From Caulobacter hibisci (GTDB lineage: Bacteria > Pseudomonadota > Alphaproteobacteria > Caulobacterales > Caulobacteraceae), in assembly GCF_016135805.1 (NCBI RefSeq), contig NZ_JADWOX010000021.1:1-64000 (forward strand): a stretch of 64,000 nt of DNA, read 5' to 3'. The notes under the pieces are model-generated. The model was not told the DNA's origin and ran no database searches. It was given only the letters and a program-made list of their open reading frames with translations. A program made the position numbers and the translations under genes. Shown in pieces: positions 31,961 to 38,909 of the stretch (position 1 is its first letter; every line of letters starts with the position of its first letter).

Positions 31961-32272
31961 TCAGCCCGCGGCGTAGATCTCGATAACTGGCGCGATGTCG
32001 GTGAAATTGGCGACGTCGGCGTGCAGGCCAGGCGCGGCCGGGCCTTCCAGGCAGGCGCGCATGGCCGCCTCGTCGCGGAAGGTCAGGTGCGCCATGGCCA
32101 CGAACGGGGCGGGCCCGCCGTCCAGGGCCGACACGCCGCGATAGACCCGGGCGTCCAGCAGGCCGGTCTCGGCCAGGGCCTCGCGCACCATCCGGATGTG
32201 GGTTCGGGCGTAATAGTCATGGTCGAAGCGCGCGCCGTCGCGGGCCGGGTAAACGATGCTGATGAAGGCCAT
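31961..32272 (-). CDS. EthD family protein
   Basis: A 103-residue ferredoxin-like dimeric alpha/beta-barrel protein. It matches the EthD family: ISIVYPARDGARFDHDYYARTHIRMVREAL, then a strand-helix part with FVAMAHLTFRDEAAMRACL. EthD proteins are tied to ether or quinone catabolism in some bacteria, but the family is broad. It converges on flmB with a 4-base gap. Confidence 0.8.
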   Translation of the reverse strand: MAFISIVYPARDGARFDHDYYARTHIRMVREALAETGLLDARVYRGVSALDGGPAPFVAMAHLTFRDEAAMRACLEGPAAPGLHADVANFTDIAPVIEIYAAG

Positions 32273-32368
32273 GGCGGGGTTCCGGGAAGGTCGCGAGAAA
32301 AGGGCGCCAGATTGGCCGCCTGCGTCCGCCGGTCAAGCTCGGAGGCGTCTCTCGGAACCTGGAACGAT

Positions 32369-32482
32369 CGCCTTCCTGGGCCTTGTGCCCAGGATCCATC
32401 GTCCAGCCGCTCAATCTTTGCGGGATGGTCGAGGTCTGAGCGGTCGCCGACATGGATCCTCGCCACGAGGGCGAGGAAGGCG
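32369..32482. repeat. Inverted pair of REP-like hairpins
   Basis: Two 31-base units in inverted order (32369-32399 and 32452-32482). Each is itself a hairpin: CCTGGGC-CTTGT-GCCCAGG in the first and, on the minus strand, CCTCGCC-CTCGT-GGCGAGG in the second. The flanks (CGCCTT, ATCCAT) are identical and the stems differ with matching changes on both arms. The 53 bases between contain no gene. The rest of the gap 32273-32516 holds nothing else I can name. Confidence 0.7.
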
Positions 32483-32516
32483 AGCTTGGTTGTGAAAGAG
32501 GGGGCCGAAAAGCGGC

Positions 32517-34223
32517 CTAAGCCGCCTGTTGCTGCTGGACCAGGCCCTTGAGCAGGTCGAGCGTCTCGGGGCTGGCGGCCAGCTGTTCGCGGGCCTCGGG
32601 GGCGCGGGCGAGCTTCAGGGCTTCCAGGCGGGCGCGGTCGGCGACCGGGCCGGTGGGGCCGGCCTCGCCCATGGCCAGGCGGGCCAGGAGGTTCAGGCGC
32701 TGGGGCAGGGGCGCGGGGGCGCGGGCCAGCAGCGACAGCAGGCGGCTGTCGGCCTCGACCAGGCCGCCGACGTCGCCCAGCTTGGCGCACAGCGGCTGGT
32801 AGTCCTCGGGCACCAGGCCCGAGCGCACCAGCGACTTCTGCAATCCCGCCAGGGCGGCCAGTTTCACCGACGGACTGTCGGGACCTTGGCGCAACTCCTT
32901 CTCGAAGCGCATGGCGGTGATGTTGGCCGACAGCCAGCGGGCCGCGTGGCGCTTGTTGACCGCGCCCATGACGTTCTCGGCCAGGCGGATCAGCATGACG
33001 ACCTCTTCGCGGGCCGAGCGGTCGCGGCCGAGCAGGGCCTCGATGAAGTCGCCGTTGAGCAGGGTCTTGGAGCGGGTGGTGAAGGCCGCGGTGATGTCCT
33101 CGGCCGGCAGGATGCGTCCGGCGGCGGCCGTCAGGCTCATGGCCAGGGCCCGCAGGTGCTCGATCTCGGCTTCGGCGTCGGTCGGCTTCAGGCGGCGCAC
33201 GCCGTTCAGCTCCTTGAGCACCCGGCGGGCGATCGAGGCGCGGACGGTCGGGAAATCGGAGCCGGACAGCCATTGGCCCAGGCGTTTGGCCGTGCCCGAC
33301 AGCTCGGGCATGCAGCCCCGGACGCTGGCCTCGACCTTGATCAGCATCTCGACCTGCGCCCCACCCGCCAGGCGGGTCATGGCCGCCAGGGTCGAGCCCA
33401 GGTCGTCGGCGGTGTTGAGCAGGTCGGCCATGCCGGCCTTGGAGCCGATGATCTCGGCCAGGGGCGTCTCGATGGCCGACAGGGCCGCGGCGCGGGCCTT
33501 GGGCTCGGTCGGGGCGGCGTCGGCCAGGTCGAGCAGGCGGGCGATCTTCTCGCTCCAGTCCTTGGCGGGGGCGATCGAGGCGGCGACGCCGGCCCCCAGC
33601 AGGAAGGCGCGGTCGGGATCGGAGGCCAGACGCTCTGCGGCTTTCGCGAAGCCTTCCTTGTCGAGGTCCGGCAGCTGGCCTTTCTTGAAGGCCTTGGCCA
33701 GGTTGGCGACCGAGCGCTCGACCAGGCCCTGGAAATTGCGGATCAACTCGTGGACCGACATGCCCCGGGCCTCGGCCTCGGGAATGGCGATCTTCTGAAG
33801 GGCGTGCTGCAGGTCGGTACCGGAGGCTTCCAGCTTCTCGACGAGGTCAGGACGGTGCAGCAGTTCGAACGGCGTGGCCTTGTGGCGTTGCAGCCAGTTT
33901 TCCAGCAGGCGGCCGATGCGGTCGCGGGCGTGGGCGGTGTAGAGGTCGGCCGGCTGTACGCACAGCGCCTCCATCTCCTCCACGGGCTTCTTCGGCTTGC
34001 CGCCGTCGACCATGCCCTTGGTGAAGATCGAGATGGAGCGATATTCGCGGGTTTCGGGGTCCAGCGTCTCTTTCGAGACCCGCACGGCGACGGCGCGCCC
34101 CGAGTTCAGCACTTCCTCGGCCTGGGCCAAGGCGTGGCTGCGGATCTCGGTCGCCATGTCCAGAGTCCATTGCGCGCCGACCTTGCGGCGCACGAACAGC
34201 TCGTAGTGGACTTGGTCGCTCAT
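32517..34223 (-). CDS. Protein of unknown function, 568 residues, divergent from chvI
   Basis: Not recognised. The N-terminal 80 residues look like a compact alpha/beta domain (VHYELFVRRKVGAQWTLDM, AVAVRVSKETLDPETREYRSISIF), followed by about 480 residues that are nearly all helical and rich in Ala, Leu and charged residues, with segments such as SVHELIRNFQGLVERSV and FKKGQLPDLDKEGF. There is no signal peptide or membrane helix. It ends in a Gln run (VQQQQAA). It lies divergent from chvI across a 250-base gap, so a link to the ChvIG system is possible but unproven. Confidence 0.6.
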   Translation of the reverse strand: MSDQVHYELFVRRKVGAQWTLDMATEIRSHALAQAEEVLNSGRAVAVRVSKETLDPETREYRSISIFTKGMVDGGKPKKPVEEMEALCVQPADLYTAHARDRIGRLLENWLQRHKATPFELLHRPDLVEKLEASGTDLQHALQKIAIPEAEARGMSVHELIRNFQGLVERSVANLAKAFKKGQLPDLDKEGFAKAAERLASDPDRAFLLGAGVAASIAPAKDWSEKIARLLDLADAAPTEPKARAAALSAIETPLAEIIGSKAGMADLLNTADDLGSTLAAMTRLAGGAQVEMLIKVEASVRGCMPELSGTAKRLGQWLSGSDFPTVRASIARRVLKELNGVRRLKPTDAEAEIEHLRALAMSLTAAAGRILPAEDITAAFTTRSKTLLNGDFIEALLGRDRSAREEVVMLIRLAENVMGAVNKRHAARWLSANITAMRFEKELRQGPDSPSVKLAALAGLQKSLVRSGLVPEDYQPLCAKLGDVGGLVEADSRLLSLLARAPAPLPQRLNLLARLAMGEAGPTGPVADRARLEALKLARAPEAREQLAASPETLDLLKGLVQQQQAA

Positions 34224-34473
34224 GGGCTGATGGGGCTCCTGAGACTCGACTATGACGTACGAGACCTTAAGGGCAGGTTGAAGCCCAAGACCGGCGTTTT
34301 ACGCGCTGGACTGTCGCGGCCGCCATGGACGCCCCATCTGTGTCCAAGCCCGCCATGCCCTGGCCGCAATGCGGAACCAAAAGGCGCGATGGAAAGCTTG
34401 GCCGCTCCGTGCGTTGTAGCGGGGCGCAGGGGTCGATAGGATCGGCCTACGGATTTTCGGAGGATTAGACGGC
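34224..34473. promoter_or_regulatory. Divergent control region between the unknown gene and chvI
   Basis: A 250-base gap with no coding frame I trust. It must hold promoters for both flanking genes. I see no clear Rho-independent terminator on either strand and so cannot support an sRNA here. A GGAGG at 34459-34463 serves the chvI TTG start. Confidence 0.4.
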
Positions 34474-35187
34474 TTGGCCGAGATCACGCTCATCGACGAC
34501 GACGAAAACATCGTCGCATCGGTCTCCCTGGCCCTGGAGAGCCATGGCCACACGGTGAAGGCCTATTATGACGGCGTCTCCGGGCTCGAGGCGGTGGAAA
34601 GCAATCCGCCCGACCTGGTGATCCTCGACGTCAAGATGCCGCGCATGGACGGCATGGAAGTGCTGCGCCGCTTGCGCCAGTCGACCGAGACGCCGGTCAT
34701 CATGCTGACCTCTAAGGACGACGAGATCGACGAGATTCTCGGCTTCAACCTCGGGGCCGACGACTACATGCACAAGCCCTTCAGCCAGCGCCTGCTGCTG
34801 GAGCGGGTGAAGGCCGTGCTGCGTCGCGCCCGTCCCGAGGAAGAAGATCCCGCGGCCCCGGCCGCCGCCGGCGCCGCCGGCTCGAAGATGATGAAGCGCG
34901 GCAAGCTGACGCTCGACCCGGCCCGCCATGACAGCCTGTGGGACGGCAAGCCGGTGCGCCTGACGGTCACCGAGTTCCTGCTGCTGCAATCGCTGGCCCA
35001 GCGTCCCGGCTTCGTGAAGAGCCGCGACAACCTGATGGACGCCGCCTACGACGATCAGGTCTATGTCGACGACCGCACCATCGACAGCCACATCAAGCGG
35101 ATGCGCAAGAAGTTCCGCCAAGTGGATCCCGAGTTCGATTCCATCGAAACCCTGTATGGCGTCGGCTACCGCTACCGCGAGGCCTGA
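34474..35187 (+). CDS. chvI: Response regulator ChvI
   Basis: A 237-residue OmpR-type regulator. The receiver domain has the IDDDENIV pocket, phospho-acceptor Asp in VILDVKMPRMDG, and Lys in YMHKPFSQRLLLERVKAVLRR. An Ala/Gly linker is followed by a winged helix (VRLTVTEFLLLQSLAQRPGFVKSRDNLMDAAY, DDRTIDSHIKRMRKKFRQVD, YGVGYRYRE). These match ChvI of alphaproteobacteria, which controls envelope and acid stress genes. The start is TTG 34474, with GGAGG 10 bases upstream. The gene order chvI-chvG-hprK supports the name. Confidence 0.92.
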   Translation: MAEITLIDDDENIVASVSLALESHGHTVKAYYDGVSGLEAVESNPPDLVILDVKMPRMDGMEVLRRLRQSTETPVIMLTSKDDEIDEILGFNLGADDYMHKPFSQRLLLERVKAVLRRARPEEEDPAAPAAAGAAGSKMMKRGKLTLDPARHDSLWDGKPVRLTVTEFLLLQSLAQRPGFVKSRDNLMDAAYDDQVYVDDRTIDSHIKRMRKKFRQVDPEFDSIETLYGVGYRYREA

Positions 35188-36811
35188 GCCGGGTCCTGAG
35201 CCTGCGCCGCGCGAGCGGCGCCGGCTGGCCTGGCCGCGCGCCTCGCGGCTGGGGCGGCTGATCATCGGCCTGAACCTGCTGGCCCTGGCCATCCTGGTGG
35301 TCGGGGCCCTGGTGCTCAACGAGCTGCGCAACGGCCTGATCAACGCCCGGATCGACAGTCTCAGCACCCAGGGCGAGCTGATCGCCAACATCATCGAGCG
35401 GGCCGCCACCGTGGGCGAGCCCGAGCCGGCGCTCGACGTGGCGGCGGCCAACGACATTCTGCAGTCGTTCTTCTCCGGCCATTCGCAGCGCGCCCGCCTC
35501 TATGACGGCGAAGGCCGTCTGCTGGCCGATTCCTACCTCGTCGAGGACCGGGTCGAGTGGAAGGTGCTGCCGCCGGCCCGCAAGCCGGGCGACAACGGCT
35601 TCAGGCTGTCTTTGCAGGACAAGGACGCCAAGCCCCGCGCCCTGGAGCGGGCCCGCGCCGAGTTCGAGCAGGAGATCGCCCGCGCCCGCATGGGCGAGAC
35701 GGTCAAGCAGCAGCGCGTGGCCGAGAACGGCGAGCGGGTGGTGTCGGTGTCGATCCCGATCCAGCACGTCCGGGCGGTGCTGGGCGTGCTGACGGTCGAG
35801 GCGGGCGACGTCGACGAGATCATCACCGCCGAGCGCAAGGCCCTGCTGCCGTTCGTGCTGGTCGCGGTGGGCGCGGTGCTGGTCTCCAGCGTGCTGCTGC
35901 ACCGCCTGGTGGCCCAGCCGGTGCTGCGCATGGCTCGGGCCGCCGACCACGTGCGGCTGGAGGGCGCGCGGGCCATCAGCCTGCCCGACATTTCGCGCCG
36001 CAACGACGAGATCGGCGACCTTTCCCGATCCCTCGAGGAAATGACCGAGGCCCTGTCCGAGCGGATGGGGGCCATCGAGCGCTTCGCCGCCGACGTGGCC
36101 CACGAAATCAAGAACCCCCTGACCTCGATCCGGTCGGCCATCGAGACCCTGGACCTGGTCACCGAGGCCAAGGCCCGCCAGCGCCTGCTGGGCATATTGC
36201 AGCAGGACGTCGGGCGGCTGGACCGGCTGGTGACCGACATCTCCAACGCCTCGCGGCTGGACGCCGAGCTGTCGCGCGAGTCGCCCCGGCCCATCGACCT
36301 TGCGCGCCTGCTGACCGAGGCGGTGACCATCTATCAGGGCCAGGTGCGCGGCGAGGAGCCGCCGTTCAGCGTCAGCGTGGTGCTGGCCGGGGTCCCGGCC
36401 GGCCCGGTCCGGGTGCTGGCGCGGGAGATCCCGGTCGGCCAGGTGTTTCGCAACCTGATCGACAACGCCCGCTCGTTCAGCGCCGGCGACGGCGAGGTGC
36501 GGGTCGGGCTGGTCCGCCAGAACGGCCGCCTGCTCACGACGATCGAGGACGACGGCCCGGGAATCCCGCCCGACAACCTCGAGACCATCTTCGAGCGCTT
36601 CTACACCTCACGGCCCAAGGGCCGGGCGTTCGGCGGCAATTCGGGCCTGGGCCTGTCGATCGCCCGCCAGATCGTCGAGGCGCACGGCGGCAAGATCCAC
36701 GCCGAGAACCGTCAGGACGACGCCGGCAAGGTGATCGGCGCGCGGTTCGTGGTCGAGCTGCCCGAGCATCGCGACGGTCACCACGGCCATGGCCACGGGA
36801 GCCGCGAGTGA
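35156..36811 (+). CDS. chvG: Sensor histidine kinase ChvG
   Basis: A 551-residue membrane kinase. Two transmembrane helices (about residues 39-60 and 225-245) enclose a periplasmic sensor of about 160 residues. HAMP follows, then HisKA with His316 in DVAHEIKNPLTSIRSAIETL and a HATPase domain (NLIDNARSFS, DDGPGIPPDNLETIFERFY, GGNSGLGLSIARQIVEAHGG). The C-terminus is His-rich (HRDGHHGHGHG). The only usable start is ATG 35156, inside the chvI coding region (32-base overlap), giving a Pro/Arg-rich N-terminus. hprK overlaps the stop. Confidence 0.92.
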   Translation: MASATATARPEPGPEPAPRERRRLAWPRASRLGRLIIGLNLLALAILVVGALVLNELRNGLINARIDSLSTQGELIANIIERAATVGEPEPALDVAAANDILQSFFSGHSQRARLYDGEGRLLADSYLVEDRVEWKVLPPARKPGDNGFRLSLQDKDAKPRALERARAEFEQEIARARMGETVKQQRVAENGERVVSVSIPIQHVRAVLGVLTVEAGDVDEIITAERKALLPFVLVAVGAVLVSSVLLHRLVAQPVLRMARAADHVRLEGARAISLPDISRRNDEIGDLSRSLEEMTEALSERMGAIERFAADVAHEIKNPLTSIRSAIETLDLVTEAKARQRLLGILQQDVGRLDRLVTDISNASRLDAELSRESPRPIDLARLLTEAVTIYQGQVRGEEPPFSVSVVLAGVPAGPVRVLAREIPVGQVFRNLIDNARSFSAGDGEVRVGLVRQNGRLLTTIEDDGPGIPPDNLETIFERFYTSRPKGRAFGGNSGLGLSIARQIVEAHGGKIHAENRQDDAGKVIGARFVVELPEHRDGHHGHGHGSRE

Positions 36812-37242
36812 TCCGCCACGCCGGCCTCGTCGCGCGCCGCATCTGCGGTTTGTGGCGGGGGGCGCTGATCGAGGGGCCCTCGGGCGCGGGCAAGAGCGAC
36901 CTGGCCCTGCGGACGCTGGAAGCGGGCTTCCGCCTGGTCGCCGACGACCGGGTGGTCGTCTTCGCCTCCGGCGGCCGGCTCTACGGCCGCGCGCCCGATC
37001 CGCTCTCGGGTTTGATCGAGGCGCGAGGCCTGGGCGTCGTTCCCGAACCCGCCATCGCCCTGTCGGAAATCGCTGTTCTGGTGCGCTGCGTCGAGGCTGC
37101 GGACCGCGTCGAGCGCATGCCGGAACCCCGTCTGGAGACGGTAATGGGGGTTTCCATCCCCGTCTTCGACCTGTGGCCGTTCGAACCCGCCGCGCCCGCG
37201 AAGATCGGGCGCATGCTGGAGCATCTTGGAGTCGGTCCCTAA
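36808..37242 (+). CDS. hprK: HPr kinase/phosphorylase, C-terminal domain form
   Basis: A 144-residue protein with only the catalytic half of HprK, as is usual in alphaproteobacteria. The P-loop is EGPSGAGKSDLALRTL (near residues 22-37), followed by VADDRVVV, and the HprK signature VERMPEPRLETVMGVSIPVFDLW. It phosphorylates a serine in HPr (Ser49 of the ptsH product here). The GTG start overlaps the chvG stop (GTGA). Confidence 0.9.
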   Translation: MIRHAGLVARRICGLWRGALIEGPSGAGKSDLALRTLEAGFRLVADDRVVVFASGGRLYGRAPDPLSGLIEARGLGVVPEPAIALSEIAVLVRCVEAADRVERMPEPRLETVMGVSIPVFDLWPFEPAAPAKIGRMLEHLGVGP

Positions 37243-37317
37243 CAAGCGTATCAAGGCGGCCCGCGCGGCGCCTCCCTGCCGTTTCGGGCGAAGGGGATCC
37301 CGTTTGAGAGACCAGGC

Positions 37318-37722
37318 ATGATCGGGCTCGTGATCGTCACGCACGGGCGATTGGCGGAGGAATTCGTTTCCGCCATGGAGCATGTGGTGGGGCCGCAGAC
37401 TGCGGTGAAGGCCATCTGCATCGGGCCGGAAGACGACATGGAGCGTCGCCGGTCGGACATTCTGAAGGCCTGCGCCGCCGTCGATGACGGCGCGGGGGTC
37501 ATCCTGCTGACCGACATGTTCGGCGGCACGCCCAGCAACCTGGCCATTTCGGTCATGGAGCAGACCAAGGCCGAGGTCATCGCCGGCCTGAACCTGCCCA
37601 TGCTGATCAAGCTGGCCAGCGTGCGCACCCGCGACGACCTGGACGCCTGCGTCGCCCACGCCCAGGAGGCTGGACGGAAATACATCTCCGTGGCCTCCTA
37701 CGTGCTGGCGGGAGAAAAATGA
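37318..37722 (+). CDS. PTS EIIA component, mannose type
   Basis: A 134-residue EIIA(Man)-fold protein. The phosphorylated His is His9 in GLVIVTHGRLAEEF, and LLTDMFGGTPSNLAI is the conserved core. No sugar permease (EIIB/C/D) is encoded nearby, so it belongs to a regulatory phosphotransfer chain with HPr and HprK rather than a transporter. It starts 75 bases after hprK and overlaps ptsH (ATGA). Confidence 0.9.
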   Translation: MIGLVIVTHGRLAEEFVSAMEHVVGPQTAVKAICIGPEDDMERRRSDILKACAAVDDGAGVILLTDMFGGTPSNLAISVMEQTKAEVIAGLNLPMLIKLASVRTRDDLDACVAHAQEAGRKYISVASYVLAGEK

Positions 37723-37997
37723 GTCGAACGGCGACAGCCACGGTCGAGATCATCAACGAGCGCGGGCTGCACGCCCGGGCTTCGGCCAAGTTCGTCAAGC
37801 TGGCCTCGGGCTTCGACGCCGAGGTCAAGGTGGCCCGCGAGGGCTCCAGCGTCGACGCCCGCTCGATCATGGGCCTGATGATGCTGGCCGCCGGCATCGG
37901 CTCCACCATCGACATCGCCGCCGAGGGCCCCGAGGCCGAAGCCGCCGTCGACGCCCTGGTCGAGCTGGTCGGCAACCGCTTCGACGAGGAGCGGTAG
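37719..37997 (+). CDS. ptsH: HPr phosphocarrier protein
   Basis: A 92-residue HPr. His18 in GLHARASAKFVKLA is the PTS phosphorylation site and Ser49 in DARSIMGLMMLAAG is the HprK site; both are intact. Length is normal. It overlaps the EIIA gene by 4 bases, so the two are coupled. The presence of the Ser site agrees with the hprK gene in the same operon. Confidence 0.95.
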   Translation: MSRTATATVEIINERGLHARASAKFVKLASGFDAEVKVAREGSSVDARSIMGLMMLAAGIGSTIDIAAEGPEAEAAVDALVELVGNRFDEER

Positions 37998-38002
37998 GGC
38001 TC

Positions 38003-38788
38003 TCAGCCCGCCTTTGCCGTCATCCACCGCGCCGCCAATTCCGGCCAGGCTCCCTGCGTGCCGTCCAGCTCGCGCAGGGCGAAGCCGTGCGGGGCCTTGC
38101 CGAACACGTGGACGTCGAGATCCAGCGCCGCGTCACGGGCGGTCTTGATGAAGTTCAGCGCGTGCTCCACCGGCACCACCTGGTCGAGCAGGGCATAGGC
38201 CAGGAAGACCGGGCAGGACGGCACGCCGTGCGGCTCGGACGCGATGCCGATGGCCCAGTCGTCGTAGAAGGCCTGCTTTTCGGCCGGCGGATAGTCGGGC
38301 TTGCCGGCCGGGGCCTTGTGGTCGCGGTGGTTGGCGTTGATCGGGGCGTAGGCGATCAGCACCCCGGCCAGGTTCGCCTCAGGCTGGCAGGCCAGGGTTC
38401 CGGCCAGGTGGCCGCCCGACGACAGGCCCAGCACGAAGCGCGGCAGGTCGCTGGGGATGCGCGCCAGGGCCGCCCGCCCATCCGTCAGAGCGATGTCCTT
38501 GGGCCATACCCCGTCGGGGCTCGCCGCGCCGGGCAGGCGATGGGCCAGGACATAGGCGTCGTAGCCGAGGCCGTTCAACCACAGCGCCGCCTCGACCCCC
38601 TCGCGATCGTGCATGAGCCGCAGATAGCCGCCGCCGGCGCAGACCAGAACCCGGCCCTTGGGGGCGTCGATGCGATAGGCGTGCAGTTCGGCGCGCGTCA
38701 CCGTGTCGATCGTCCGGTCGGGCCAGGTCCCCGCGATGAGGTTGGCCGGGCCGTCGCTGAGGGCGATGATCTCGGTCGGCTGCTGCAC
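38003..38788 (-). CDS. Alpha/beta hydrolase esterase
   Basis: A 261-residue esterase of the acetyl-esterase (BD-FAE-like) group with no signal peptide. The oxyanion region is VLVCAGGGYL, the nucleophile lies in GLSSGGHLAG, Asp in ALLDQVVPVEHAL, and His in APHGFAL. The start is GTG 38788 with AGGAG upstream; upstream in-frame sequence is Arg-rich and unlike the family. It converges on ptsH with a 5-base gap. Confidence 0.8.
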   Translation of the reverse strand: MQQPTEIIALSDGPANLIAGTWPDRTIDTVTRAELHAYRIDAPKGRVLVCAGGGYLRLMHDREGVEAALWLNGLGYDAYVLAHRLPGAASPDGVWPKDIALTDGRAALARIPSDLPRFVLGLSSGGHLAGTLACQPEANLAGVLIAYAPINANHRDHKAPAGKPDYPPAEKQAFYDDWAIGIASEPHGVPSCPVFLAYALLDQVVPVEHALNFIKTARDAALDLDVHVFGKAPHGFALRELDGTQGAWPELAARWMTAKAG

Positions 38789-38862
38789 GGGGCGTGCTCC
38801 TGGCTGGGTTCGGCGGATGGTCGAGCGGCTTATCGGGGCGTCCGCCCGGGCGCGCAAACGAA

Positions 38863-38888
38863 AAGGGCGGCGCCGAAGCGCCGCCCTT
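38863..38888 (-). terminator. Terminator of the M16 protease gene
   Basis: On the minus strand this is a perfect 11-bp stem with a 4-base loop (GGGCGGCGC core), ending in TTTTCGTTTG. It lies 21 bases after the M16 protease stop. Confidence 0.85.
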
Positions 38889-38909
38889 CGCACAGGCCTT
38901 GCCTGACGC

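Noticed and set aside
36808..37242. hprK as a truncated gene
   Set aside because: The short C-terminal-only form is the usual one in alphaproteobacteria, and its motifs and operon place are intact.
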